Shown here piece by piece: positions 49,803 through 57,055 of a stretch of 64,000 nucleotides of DNA (positions are counted from its first letter, which is position 1; each line of letters opens with the position of its first letter). The stretch comes from JAICJC01 sp963757605 (GTDB taxonomy: Bacteria; Actinomycetota; Thermoleophilia; Gaiellales; JAICJC01): contig CAVWSF010000005.1 in assembly GCA_963757605.1 (NCBI GenBank), forward strand, positions 1,116,001 through 1,180,000, read 5' to 3'. Both the position numbers and the translations under genes were made by a program. A model generated the notes under the pieces. The model had not been told where the DNA came from, searched no databases, and saw only the letters and a program-made list of their open reading frames with translations.

Positions 49803-52451
49803 ATGCGCGTCATCGAGGACATCGTGGCGGCGGATGTGATTGGCCAGGCTCCGACAGCCGTCGTGGTTGCCAACCCCGACTTGCAGGTTGCGGTCTGGAA
49901 TCCGGCCGCCGAGAAGCTGTTCGGGATCGCCGCGGACGCGGCGCTCGGGCGGTCGATTCTGGACCTCGTCATCCCCGAGGGCCAGCACGGGCTGGCCCGC
50001 CAGATCGGCGTGCGGGCCGCCTCGGGCCGCGCCTGGCAAGGGGAGTTCGACGTGCGCCGCGGCGACGGGTCGCCCCTTCGCGTGCACGCGGCGGTCGGGC
50101 CGCTCGCCGACGCGGACGGCCGCCCGGTGGGCGTCGTGGCGACGGCGCTCGAGGCGGCCCGGACAGAGGAGGCCGACCGCGAGCGGCGGCTCGAGCTCCT
50201 CGTGCAGACGAGCGAGATCCTGGCGGCGTCGGTCGAGCCGCGCGCTGGCCTGCAGAGCGTCGCACGCATGGCGGCTGCGTGGCTCGCCGATCTCGTCGTG
50301 ATCGACCTCACGGTCCCGGAGGGCGGCCTCGAGCGGGCGGCGATCGCGCACGCGCGACCGGAGCTCTCCGACCTCGCCGAGGAGCTGCGGCCTTTCCCGT
50401 CCGACCCCGAGGCGCCGTACGTCCGCCGCGTCCTCGGCGACGCCCGGGCCGAGGTGGTCGCGAACCTCACCGAGGAGATGCTGCGCGAGCGCCTCCACGA
50501 CCCCCGGCACCTCGCCATCGTACGGCGGCTCCACGTCGGCTCGGCGATGTTCGTGCCGCTCGCGGCCCGGGGGCGCGTCCTCGGCGTGATGGTGCTCGCC
50601 GGGGGCCGCGACCGCGCCCCGTTCGCGCCGCCCGACCTGGCGGTCGCAGAGGACATCGCCCGCCGCGTGGCGCTGGCGCTCGACGGCGCGGCGCTCCTGC
50701 GCGACGCGCGCGAGTCGGCCCGGGTGTCGCGCAGCCTCCAGCGGATCACCGATGCCGCGCTTGCGCACCTCGAGCTCGACGACCTGCTCCCCGAGGTGCT
50801 CGACCGCCTCCACAGCGAGCTCGAGACCGACTCGGCGGCGGTGCTCCTCACCGACATGTTGGGCACCGCGCTCGAGATGCGGGCGGCGCTGGGCTTCGAG
50901 CGGTCGACAGGCCCGCTGCGGATCCCGTTCGGGACCGGCGTCGCCGGGAGGATCGCCGAGGCCGTCGAGCCGATGATGTTCGACGACCTCGGCCCGTCGG
51001 ACTTCGTGAACGCCTCGCTGCGATCGGCCGGCGTCCGCAGCATGCTCGGCGCGCCGCTTCGCATCGGACACCGCGTCCTGGGCGTCATCCAGGTGGGCTC
51101 CGTCGAGCGGCGCCGGTTCACGCGGGACGAGGTGGAGCTGATCCGGCTCGCCGCCGGCCGAATCGCGCTCGCCGTCGACCACGCCCACCTGTACGAGGCG
51201 GAGATGCTGGCCCGGGGCCGGCTCACGCTGCTCGCCGAGTCGAGCGAGGTGCTCGGCGAGTCGCTCGACTACCACGCCGCCCTGGCCAGCCTCGCCAGGC
51301 TGCTCGTGCCGTGGCTGGCCGACTGGTGCCTGATCGAGGTCACCGGCGAGCCCGGCGCCGTCCTCGCCGCTCATGCCGACCCCAGCATGAACCGGCTCGT
51401 CGAGGCGCTCGGCGGGCCCGGCGGCGGCGGGCCGGCGGCCCACCGGGTGGCGCAATCGGGCGTTCCGGAGCTGGCCGCCGAGGCGACCGCCGGCTTGCTC
51501 GTCAACCGAGACGACGACGATCGCCGGCGCGCGCTCGAGGAGCTCGGTCTGCGCTCGGCGATGGTCGTCCCCCTGCAGAGCCGGGGGCGCACGCACGGCA
51601 TCATCACCCTCGCCACCTCGGTCTCCGACCGCCGCTACGACGAGTCCGACCTCGGCTTCGCCGGCGAGCTCGCGCGGCGGGCCGCGACGGCCGTCGACAC
51701 GGCCCGCCTCTACCACGACCGCGATCAGGTGGCGCGCACGCTCCAGCGGACGCTCCTCCCCCCCACCCTGCCCGACATCCCCTACGCCGAGATCGCGGCG
51801 ATCTACCACCCGGCGGGCGCGGGCTCGGAGATCGGCGGCGACTTCTACGACGCGTTCGAGACCGGCGACGGCGCGTGGGCGGTTGCGATCGGCGACGTGT
51901 GCGGCAAGGGCCCGGCCGCGGCGGCGATCACCGGCCTCGCCCGCCACACGCTGCGCGCGGCGGCGTTCCGGGAGGCCTCTCCGCGGGCCACGCTCGAGCG
52001 GCTGAACCGGGCGCTCCTGCGCGAGGTGCGCGAGGAGAGCTTCTGCACCGTCGCCACCGCGCGCCTCGCAGCGCATCCGGAAGGCGCCCTGCTCACGGCC
52101 TGCGCGGGCGGGCACCCGGCGCCGCTCGTGCTGGGCGCGGACGGGAGCGTCGAGGAGGCGACCTGGCCGGGGACGCTGCTCGGCATCTATCCCGACATCG
52201 ACGTGTCGGACCGCGAGACCGTGCTCACGCCGGGCGATGCGGTCGTCTTCTACACCGACGGCGTCGTCGAGGAGCGCCGAAGCGGCGAGCAGTTCGGCGA
52301 GGGCCGCCTGCGCGAGCTTCTGGCGGCATGCGCGGGTCTGTCGGCAACCGGGATCGCCGAGCGGGTCGAACGGGCGGTGCTCGAATTCCAGCCTGTTGCC
52401 CCTGCAGACGACATCGCGGTGGTGGTTATCCGGATCACGGACGCCAAATGA
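49803..52451 (+). CDS. PAS-GAF-SpoIIE serine phosphatase (RsbU/RsbP-like)
   Basis: An 882-residue cytoplasmic phosphatase. A PAS domain occupies about residues 10-115 (VVVANPDLQVAVWNPAAEKL). Three GAF-like modules follow (about 135-300, 305-460, 470-640), then a PP2C-type SpoIIE domain from about 650 with metal-binding aspartates in GSEIGGDFYDAF and GDVCGKGPAAAAITGL, and later YTDGVVEERRSGEQFGEG and PADDIAVVVIR. It should dephosphorylate STAS anti-anti-sigma proteins such as those at 52920 and 55200, releasing sigma factor. The GAFs and PAS probably sense light, redox or small molecules. Confidence 0.9.
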   Translation: MRVIEDIVAADVIGQAPTAVVVANPDLQVAVWNPAAEKLFGIAADAALGRSILDLVIPEGQHGLARQIGVRAASGRAWQGEFDVRRGDGSPLRVHAAVGPLADADGRPVGVVATALEAARTEEADRERRLELLVQTSEILAASVEPRAGLQSVARMAAAWLADLVVIDLTVPEGGLERAAIAHARPELSDLAEELRPFPSDPEAPYVRRVLGDARAEVVANLTEEMLRERLHDPRHLAIVRRLHVGSAMFVPLAARGRVLGVMVLAGGRDRAPFAPPDLAVAEDIARRVALALDGAALLRDARESARVSRSLQRITDAALAHLELDDLLPEVLDRLHSELETDSAAVLLTDMLGTALEMRAALGFERSTGPLRIPFGTGVAGRIAEAVEPMMFDDLGPSDFVNASLRSAGVRSMLGAPLRIGHRVLGVIQVGSVERRRFTRDEVELIRLAAGRIALAVDHAHLYEAEMLARGRLTLLAESSEVLGESLDYHAALASLARLLVPWLADWCLIEVTGEPGAVLAAHADPSMNRLVEALGGPGGGGPAAHRVAQSGVPELAAEATAGLLVNRDDDDRRRALEELGLRSAMVVPLQSRGRTHGIITLATSVSDRRYDESDLGFAGELARRAATAVDTARLYHDRDQVARTLQRTLLPPTLPDIPYAEIAAIYHPAGAGSEIGGDFYDAFETGDGAWAVAIGDVCGKGPAAAAITGLARHTLRAAAFREASPRATLERLNRALLREVREESFCTVATARLAAHPEGALLTACAGGHPAPLVLGADGSVEEATWPGTLLGIYPDIDVSDRETVLTPGDAVVFYTDGVVEERRSGEQFGEGRLRELLAACAGLSATGIAERVERAVLEFQPVAPADDIAVVVIRITDAK

Positions 52452-52478
52452 GGGTTCTCCGTGGGGGGCCACGGGTAT
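52452..52478 (+). promoter_or_regulatory. Sigma-B/F-type promoter for the RsbW-like gene
   Basis: GGGTTC (52452-52457), a 15-base spacer and GGGTAT (52473-52478), as in alternative sigma-factor promoters. The overlapping TATCCT ends six bases before ATG 52488, so the message would be leaderless. It begins exactly at the stop of the phosphatase. Confidence 0.65.
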
Positions 52479-52487
52479 CCTGGGTGA

Positions 52488-52892
52488 ATGGAGACGGTCT
52501 CGGAACGCGTTGAGATCCACATCGCGGCGGCCGCCCCCGGCGTTCCGCTGGTTCGGCACGCCCTGCGAGGGCTGCTCTCGGGCCTCGAAGTCCCCGACGA
52601 CGTGGTCGCGGACATCGCCCTCGCCGTCACGGAGGCGTGCACGAACGCGGTCGTCCATGCGTATCCCGACGGCGCCGGCACCATCAGCGTCACGGCGAGC
52701 CACGTCGACGGCAGCCTCACCGTCACGGTCACGGACCACGGCTGTGGCATGTCGGCACGCGTCGACACCCCCGGGCTCGGCGTCGGCCTCCCCGTAATCG
52801 CAGCGATCGCCAAGTCCGTCGAGATCGGCACGCCGGACGGAGGCGGCACCGAGATGTGCATGCGGTTCGCGCTGGCGGGCGGCGTGGACTGA
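52488..52892 (+). CDS. rsbW: RsbW-like anti-sigma factor / serine kinase
   Basis: A 134-residue GHKL-fold protein with complete nucleotide-binding motifs: N-box VTEACTNAVVHAY (about residues 48-60), G1 box VTDHGCGM (about 83-90) and G2 GLGVGLPVIAAIAK (about 97-110). It should bind and inhibit a sigma factor and phosphorylate STAS partners. The adjacent STAS protein (52920), phosphatase (49803) and sigma factors (48719, 53638) complete a partner switch. It is the only gene of this kind here with intact ATP motifs. The sigma-B-like promoter suggests feedback control. Confidence 0.85.
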   Translation: METVSERVEIHIAAAAPGVPLVRHALRGLLSGLEVPDDVVADIALAVTEACTNAVVHAYPDGAGTISVTASHVDGSLTVTVTDHGCGMSARVDTPGLGVGLPVIAAIAKSVEIGTPDGGGTEMCMRFALAGGVD

Positions 52893-52919
52893 CTGCGCGC
52901 GTTGGCTAACCTGCCGCAG

Positions 52920-53276
52920 ATGGAGAACGGGATCGACGTGGAGCGCGTCGCCGGCGGGATCGACGTCCTGACGCTGCGTGGAGAGCACGATCTCTCCACC
53001 GCGACCGACGTCAGCCGCCGCATCGAGTCAGCGCTCGAGTCGGCGAGCGGCCTCGCGATCGATCTCTCCGAGACGACGTTCATCGACTCGGCGGTGCTGC
53101 GGGTGCTGATCACGGCCCAGGAACGGGCCGCAGAGCGCGGCGCTGGGTTCGCGATCGCGGTGGCCGACTCCTCGGGGCACGGCGTTCACCGCCTCCTGGC
53201 GCTCACCGGCCTCGACTCGAAGCTCGCGACGCGACCCTCGCGCGAGGACGCGATCGCCGCCGCGGCGGCGGCCTGA
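52920..53276 (+). CDS. rsbV: STAS-domain anti-anti-sigma factor (RsbV-like, first copy)
   Basis: A 118-residue STAS protein. DVLTLRGEHDLSTATDVSRR and AIDLSETTFIDSAVLRVLI hold the conserved segment; the serine in FIDSAVLRVL is the usual phosphorylation site. When dephosphorylated it should bind RsbW-like proteins and free sigma. ATG 52920 is used because TAACCT at 52907-52912 lies seven bases upstream; an in-frame TTG at 52902 is less likely. It follows the rsbW-like gene closely. Confidence 0.85.
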   Translation: MENGIDVERVAGGIDVLTLRGEHDLSTATDVSRRIESALESASGLAIDLSETTFIDSAVLRVLITAQERAAERGAGFAIAVADSSGHGVHRLLALTGLDSKLATRPSREDAIAAAAAA

Positions 53277-53277
53277 C

Positions 53278-53305
53278 CCGTTTCGCCGCGGCGGGGGGAG
53301 GGAAT
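53278..53305 (+). promoter_or_regulatory. Weak sigma-B-like promoter for the PRC-barrel gene
   Basis: CCGTTT (53278-53283), a 16-base spacer and GGGAAT (53300-53305) approximate the GGGTT-N15/16-GGGTA pattern. GTG 53315 begins nine bases later. It is the weakest of the five candidates in the window. Confidence 0.35.
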
Positions 53306-53314
53306 GAGGAGCGC

Positions 53315-53641
53315 GTGTATCGCCGGTCCGCGACAAGCGTGCTGAGCGCGCCTGTCGTCGTCGGCAGCCAGGTCCTCGGCCACGTCTCCGAGCTCGTACT
53401 CGACCGCCAACTGGAGCGGCTGGTCGGCTACGAGGTGGAGCTCGCTTCGGGCACGCGCCGGTTCCTGCCGACCGGGGTCGCCAACCCCGGTCCCGCCGGG
53501 ATCGAGGTGGCCTCGCCCCTGCACCTCGTCGAGCCGGACTACTACCGCCGCCACGGCGTGCCGCTCGCCGACACGCCGGCCGGCGCCCCGTTCGAGATCG
53601 ACCTCGACTCGGGCGACGTCATCCGGCGGAGCGAGGTCTAG
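53315..53641 (+). CDS. PRC-barrel domain protein
   Basis: A 108-residue protein with a PRC-barrel core (VVVGSQVLGHVSELVLDRQL; LVGYEVELASGTRRFLP). PRC barrels occur in photosynthetic H-subunits, RimM and many small stress-associated actinobacterial proteins, usually as protein-interaction domains. It lies between the STAS gene and the convergent sigma factor, with which it shares the CTAG stop tetramer. GTG 53315 is the only plausible start near the core. Role in the stress module inferred from position. Confidence 0.75.
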   Translation: MYRRSATSVLSAPVVVGSQVLGHVSELVLDRQLERLVGYEVELASGTRRFLPTGVANPGPAGIEVASPLHLVEPDYYRRHGVPLADTPAGAPFEIDLDSGDVIRRSEV

Positions 53642-54387
53642 GCCGCCCCTTCGATCGTTCGCAACTCGTCGCGGAGCTGGTCGAGCGACGCCCGCAGCAG
53701 GCGCGAGACGTGCATCTGGCTGATCTCCATGCGCGTGGCGATCTCCGACTGGGTGAGGTCGTCGAGGAACCGCAGGGCGACGATCTGGCGCTCCCGCGCC
53801 GGCAGCCGCCGGATCGCGCGCTCAAGCGTGTCGCGGCGCAGCACGCCGTCGAAGCCGGGCTCCTCGACGCTGAGCTCCCGCCCGGCCGCGCCGGATCGCT
53901 CGGAGTCCTCCGTGGCCGGGCTCTCGGTCAGCGGCTCGACCGTGTAGGCGCGCTGCGCCCACAGCGCCTCGGACACGCGCTCGACGTCCTCGCCGGAGGC
54001 CTCCGCCAGCTCCTCGGCGGTCGGCGTGCGGCCGAGACGGTGGCTCATCCGCTCGGAGAGCACGGCCATCCGGCGGCTCATCTCCTGGAGCGACCGGGGG
54101 ACGCGGAGCGCCCAGCCGCGGTCTCGAAAGAGGTGCATGATCTCACCCTCGATCGTGCGCGCGGCGTAGGCCCGCAGCGGGACGCCGCGGTCGGGGTCGA
54201 ACCGGTCGACGGCCTGGATCAGCCCGATGTAGCCGCTCTGGACGATGTCGTCGTAGGCCAGCCCGCGCCCGGCGTAGCGGCGGGCGATCGAGCGGACCAG
54301 CTTGGCATGGCGCATGATGACCGCGTCGCGGTCGGCGCCCTCGGGCGAGGGGGCGGTCTCGGAAGGTGTCGTGTGCCGGGTCGTCAT
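53638..54387 (-). CDS. RNA polymerase sigma factor, SigB/SigF/SigG (WhiG-like) type (second copy)
   Basis: A 249-residue group 3 sigma factor with complete regions 2 (YAGRGLAYDDIVQSGYIGLI; FDPDRGVPLRAYAARTIEGE), 3 (RSLQEMSRRMAVLSERMSHR; TPTAEELAEASGEDVERV) and 4 (LTQSEIATRMEISQMHVSRL). It is more canonical than the 48719 copy. A good AAAGGAG ribosome site lies 11 bases before ATG 54387, and TTGACG-N17-ACATCT (54451-54423) may be its promoter. Likely target of the RsbW-like protein at 52488; probable reader of the GGGTT-N15/16-GGGTA promoters (inference). Confidence 0.88.
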   Translation of the reverse strand: MTTRHTTPSETAPSPEGADRDAVIMRHAKLVRSIARRYAGRGLAYDDIVQSGYIGLIQAVDRFDPDRGVPLRAYAARTIEGEIMHLFRDRGWALRVPRSLQEMSRRMAVLSERMSHRLGRTPTAEELAEASGEDVERVSEALWAQRAYTVEPLTESPATEDSERSGAAGRELSVEEPGFDGVLRRDTLERAIRRLPARERQIVALRFLDDLTQSEIATRMEISQMHVSRLLRASLDQLRDELRTIEGAA

Positions 54388-54422
54388 GGGTCGGGGAGCT
54401 CCTTTGATGGGGTTCCACCCGG

Positions 54423-54451
54423 AGATGTGTGCGGTCGGCCCGGTTCGTCAA
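54423..54451 (-). promoter_or_regulatory. Possible promoter of the second sigma factor
   Basis: Leftward TTGACG (54451-54446), a 17-base spacer and ACATCT (54428-54423). The -35 element overlaps the last codons of the 54448 gene. The -10 match is poor. Confidence 0.4.
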
Positions 54452-54789
54452 ACATCCGGCACGCGGCGAAGCGAGGCCCGCTGCACACGCACGGCGACGC
54501 CCGTGGGCGTCCGCTCGACGTCGTACTGGTCGAGCCGCGCCACCGCCCGGTCGGCCCAGCCGTCGTCGGGCGACGCGCTGAGCTCGAGCTCCAGGCGGCC
54601 CCGCTCGGCGACCGCGTCGATCGTGAGCACGCCCTCCGCCTCGGCGGCCACGCCCTGCACCGCACGGCGCAGGCGCTCGCCCGCCAGCGGCCCGGTGCCG
54701 CACGCGATCGCGAGCGCGAGCACGACCTGGCCCGCGACGGGCGCCCGGCGCGCGGGGTTTGGAAGCTCGAGGCGGACGGTACGGTTCAT
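54448..54789 (-). CDS. Small protein, likely degenerate RsbW-fold partner (second)
   Basis: A 113-residue protein directly upstream of the second sigma gene, mirroring the 49401-48719 pair. It shows the strand-helix-helix-strand pattern (TVRLELPNPARRAPVAGQVV; GERLRRAVQGVAAEAEGVL; GRLELELSASPDDGWADRAV), but no ATP-binding motifs. By analogy it may bind its cognate sigma factor without kinase activity. ATG 54789 is two bases from the divergent GTG at 54792, so their start regions overlap. Fold assignment is tentative. Confidence 0.5.
   Translation of the reverse strand: MNRTVRLELPNPARRAPVAGQVVLALAIACGTGPLAGERLRRAVQGVAAEAEGVLTIDAVAERGRLELELSASPDDGWADRAVARLDQYDVERTPTGVAVRVQRASLRRVPDV
54755..54782 (+). 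promoter_or_regulatory. Sigma-B/F-like promoter for the 54792 gene
   Basis: GGGTTT (54755-54760), a 16-base spacer and CGGTAC (54777-54782). The overlapping TACGGT (54780-54785) ends six bases before GTG 54792. It lies inside the divergent 54448 gene. Confidence 0.45.
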
Positions 54790-54791
54790 AT

Positions 54792-55160
54792 GTGTCGTCC
54801 GATTCCCATGTCCGCCTGACGCTGCCGGCCGATGCGTCCTTCCTCATCGTGTGCCGGGCGGCGCTGAGCGGAATCCTCGCGGACGCGGAGGACGACGAGG
54901 TCGAGGAGTCGAAGCTCGTGCTCTCGGAGGTGTGCGCGGCCGCGCTCGACCATGCCGAGGACGGCCGGCTCGAGATCGAGTTCCGCCAGTTCCCGGGAGC
55001 GATCGAGATCGTCGTCTCCAGCCTCGGAAGCCGGACGTTCCTCGACGATCCGGTGGCGCTCGAGGTGGTGGACCGGCTGACGAGCCGCTGGCAGGTCGAC
55101 CGCGACCCGCAGACGGAGAGCGCCTCGGTCACCTTCGCCCGCCGGCTGCGGCTGATCTAG
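54792..55160 (+). CDS. Degenerate RsbW-like (GHKL-fold) protein lacking ATP motifs
   Basis: A 122-residue protein whose layout matches anti-sigma kinases: VRLTLPADASFLIVCRAALS, then a helix at the N-box position (LVLSEVCAAALDHAEDG, with alanine where the asparagine belongs), strands RLEIEFRQFPGAIEIVVSSL and a C-terminal strand ASVTFARRLRLI. DxGxG is replaced by SSLGSRT, and the G2 lid is missing. It should be unable to bind ATP or phosphorylate, but could still bind sigma or STAS proteins. The STAS gene at 55200 follows at once. GTG 54792 is six bases after a -10 box. Confidence 0.6.
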   Translation: MSSDSHVRLTLPADASFLIVCRAALSGILADAEDDEVEESKLVLSEVCAAALDHAEDGRLEIEFRQFPGAIEIVVSSLGSRTFLDDPVALEVVDRLTSRWQVDRDPQTESASVTFARRLRLI

Positions 55161-55161
55161 T

Positions 55162-55189
55162 GGGTTCGCCGCATGCGGAGAGCGGGTAA
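55162..55189 (+). promoter_or_regulatory. Sigma-B/F-type promoter for the second STAS gene
   Basis: GGGTTC (55162-55167), a 16-base spacer and GGGTAA (55184-55189). The overlapping TAACGT ends seven bases before ATG 55200. This is nearly identical in layout to the promoter at 52452-52478. Confidence 0.65.
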
Positions 55190-55199
55190 CGTGGACCGC

Positions 55200-55529
55200 A
55201 TGGAGCGGAACACGGCAGGTCCGACCTTCACGCACAGCAAGGTCGACGAGTCCGCCACCATCGTGCACGTCCAGGGCGAGCTCGACATCGACTCGGCGGA
55301 CGCGCTCCGCGACGCGCTCGAGACGGCCGAGGAGACGGTCGGAACGATCCTCCGCCTCGATGCCAGCGGCGTGACGTTCCTCGACTCGACGGCGCTGGGC
55401 GTGATCCTGGCCTCGGCGCAGCGGATGCAGGAACGCGGGGCGCGGTTCGAGCTGGTCTGCACATCGCCCTCGATCCGCCGCATCCTCGACATGACGCTGA
55501 TCAGCCGCACGGTGCACCTCTTGCCGTAG
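55200..55529 (+). CDS. STAS-domain anti-anti-sigma factor (second copy)
   Basis: A 109-residue STAS protein: ATIVHVQGELDIDSADALRD and LRLDASGVTFLDSTALGVIL, with the phospho-acceptor serine in FLDSTALGVI. Together with the 54792 gene it forms a second antagonist pair parallel to 52488/52920. Its leaderless sigma-B-like promoter is strong evidence that it belongs to the same regulon. ATG 55200 is supported by the promoter; the frame is open to 55173. Confidence 0.85.
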   Translation: MERNTAGPTFTHSKVDESATIVHVQGELDIDSADALRDALETAEETVGTILRLDASGVTFLDSTALGVILASAQRMQERGARFELVCTSPSIRRILDMTLISRTVHLLP

Positions 55530-55573
55530 TGCCCCTGGTTCGGAGCGGCGAAACGCTGGTAGCGTTGTCGGCC

Positions 55574-56050
55574 GTGGAGGGTGTGAACGTGCACGGCGGC
55601 GAATGGGACGGGGGCAACGACCGCGACGGCTGGCGCGCCCGGCGGCTGAGTGTGGCCAAGCGGCTGGGCGCCGAGAAGCTCGGCGCGACCCTCTACGAGA
55701 TCGAGCCCGGCCAGCGCACCTTCCCCTACCACTGGCACAACGCGATCGAGGAGATGTGCATCGTGCTCTCGGGCGAGCCGACGCTGCGCGACCCGGCGGG
55801 CGAGCGGCGCCTGAAGGCGGGCGACGTCGCGGTCTTCTGCTGCGGCGAGCGCGGCGCCCACCAGCTGCGAAACGACACGTCCGAGCCGGTGCGGGTCCTC
55901 ATGGTCTCGACCCAGGCCGACCTCGAGATCGCCGTCTACCCGGACAGCGACAAGATCGGCGTCTCGGCGCGCGGGATGGGCGGCGGCGACCCCATCCGGA
56001 TGCTCGTTCAGGGGACGCCCGACGTCGGCTACTACGACGGCGAGGAATAG
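55574..56050 (+). CDS. Cupin-domain protein
   Basis: A 158-residue cupin: GATLYEIEPGQRTFPYHWHN holds motif 1 with the HWH metal ligands and the glutamate soon after (IEEMCIVLSGEP), and motif 2 is GDVAVFCCGERGAHQLRND. It probably binds a metal and a small sugar- or acid-like ligand; no enzyme role can be assigned. GTG 55574 lies eight bases after TAGCGT (55560-55565) and is preferred; GTG 55529, 55583 and 55589 are alternatives. It overlaps the convergent Erm-like gene end by 19 bases. Confidence 0.8.
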   Translation: MEGVNVHGGEWDGGNDRDGWRARRLSVAKRLGAEKLGATLYEIEPGQRTFPYHWHNAIEEMCIVLSGEPTLRDPAGERRLKAGDVAVFCCGERGAHQLRNDTSEPVRVLMVSTQADLEIAVYPDSDKIGVSARGMGGGDPIRMLVQGTPDVGYYDGEE

Positions 56051-56817
56051 ACCTGCGTGAAGAGCGCGACCCAGTCCCAGACGTCGAGCTGGCGGGGACG
56101 GGCATCGTAGGGAAGCCCTCGGTCGCGCGCGAGCCGCTTCCATGACGCCCTGCCCGGCCGGGCAGTGAGGCGGACCGGGGTCTCGGCCCGGTCGAACGCC
56201 CGTCGCAGGAGCGCCCGATACGCCGGCGCGGCGTCGGGTGGGAGCAGCGCCGGCTGGCGGCGGCGGACGGCAAGGATCGCTGCGTCCACCGACGGCCGCG
56301 GCTCGAACGAGCCGGCCGGCAGCAGGCGCTCGATTGTGAGGCTCCACCACGGAAGCCACGAGAGCGAGAGCATCGTGCACGGCCGCATGGCGCAGCGCTT
56401 GCGGGCCAGGCCCTCCTGCACGATGAGATCGGCGGCCGTGCACGACGATGCGGGATCGCCCAGGACTCGACGCAGGAGCGCCGTCGTGATCCCGAACGGC
56501 ACGTTGCCGGCGACCCGGTACGGCCGTGAGGGGAGCGGAACCAGGAGGGCGTCCCCCTCGACGACGGCGACCCGCGGCTCGCGCCCGAACCGGCGGCGCA
56601 GGCCGTCGGCGAGGTGGGGGTCGAGCTCGACGGCGATGACGCGGCCCGCCGAAGCAGCAAGCGGCGCGGTCAGCCGGCCGGTGCCGGCTCCGACCTCGAC
56701 GACGAGGTCGGACCGCGCGACGCCCGCGGCGGCGACAACCTCTGCGGCCAAGCGAGGGCTTCGGAGGAGGTGCTGCCCGTCAGCGAGCCGGGCGTGGCCG
56801 CGACCTCGCGCGACCAC
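56032..56817 (-). CDS. Erm-family rRNA adenine N6-methyltransferase
   Basis: A 261-residue KsgA/Erm-type methyltransferase that should methylate an adenine of 23S rRNA. Motif I is VVEVGAGTGRLTAPLA (about residues 39-54), with VIAVELDPHLADGL and the NxPF-type catalytic motif VAGNVPFGITTALL (about 101-114). The DGQHLLRSPRLA start is typical of Erm rather than KsgA. Such enzymes confer macrolide-lincosamide-streptogramin resistance in producers and soil bacteria. It is divergent from an MFS transporter, a common pairing for resistance genes. No obvious attenuator leader peptide was found. Confidence 0.8.
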   Translation of the reverse strand: MVARGRGHARLADGQHLLRSPRLAAEVVAAAGVARSDLVVEVGAGTGRLTAPLAASAGRVIAVELDPHLADGLRRRFGREPRVAVVEGDALLVPLPSRPYRVAGNVPFGITTALLRRVLGDPASSCTAADLIVQEGLARKRCAMRPCTMLSLSWLPWWSLTIERLLPAGSFEPRPSVDAAILAVRRRQPALLPPDAAPAYRALLRRAFDRAETPVRLTARPGRASWKRLARDRGLPYDARPRQLDVWDWVALFTQVYSSPS

Positions 56818-56909
56818 GGAACGTCACCGTGCAGAACGTCATTGAGCGCGAGTTTACTGGATGGCTGATCGACAACTCCCGTGATGTCCAAGCGGCAAGC
56901 ACGCAGGGA

Positions 56910-56937
56910 GGGTCAATATCGCACGAGATATTGACCC
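56910..56937. promoter_or_regulatory. Perfect 11-bp palindrome between erm-like and MFS genes
   Basis: GGGTCAATATC and GATATTGACCC flank a 6-base centre (28 bp in total). It lies in the 238-bp gap between divergent genes, 92 bp from one start and 118 bp from the other, and is much more AT-rich than its surroundings. It looks like an operator for a dimeric repressor; a hairpin in either transcript is the alternative. Confidence 0.65.
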
Positions 56938-57055
56938 GACCGAGGACGCCGCGATGCGACGGTTCGCACGCAGCGCCGCCCGCAGACCGAAACGCCCCAA
57001 CCGACGTCCGTCCGGGCGCGCGGGAGTTGTCGATCGATCATCTAGGGTCGAGGGC

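Noticed and set aside
49740..52988. Long minus-strand open frame of about 1080 codons opposite the SpoIIE phosphatase
   Set aside because: The plus strand has full PAS/GAF/SpoIIE motifs; the antisense frame is arginine/glutamate-rich low-complexity sequence, a codon shadow in GC-rich DNA.
56670..56891. A 73-residue minus-strand frame over the start of the Erm-like gene as an attenuator leader peptide
   Set aside because: It is longer than known Erm leaders, overlaps the gene body out of frame and shows no attenuator stems.
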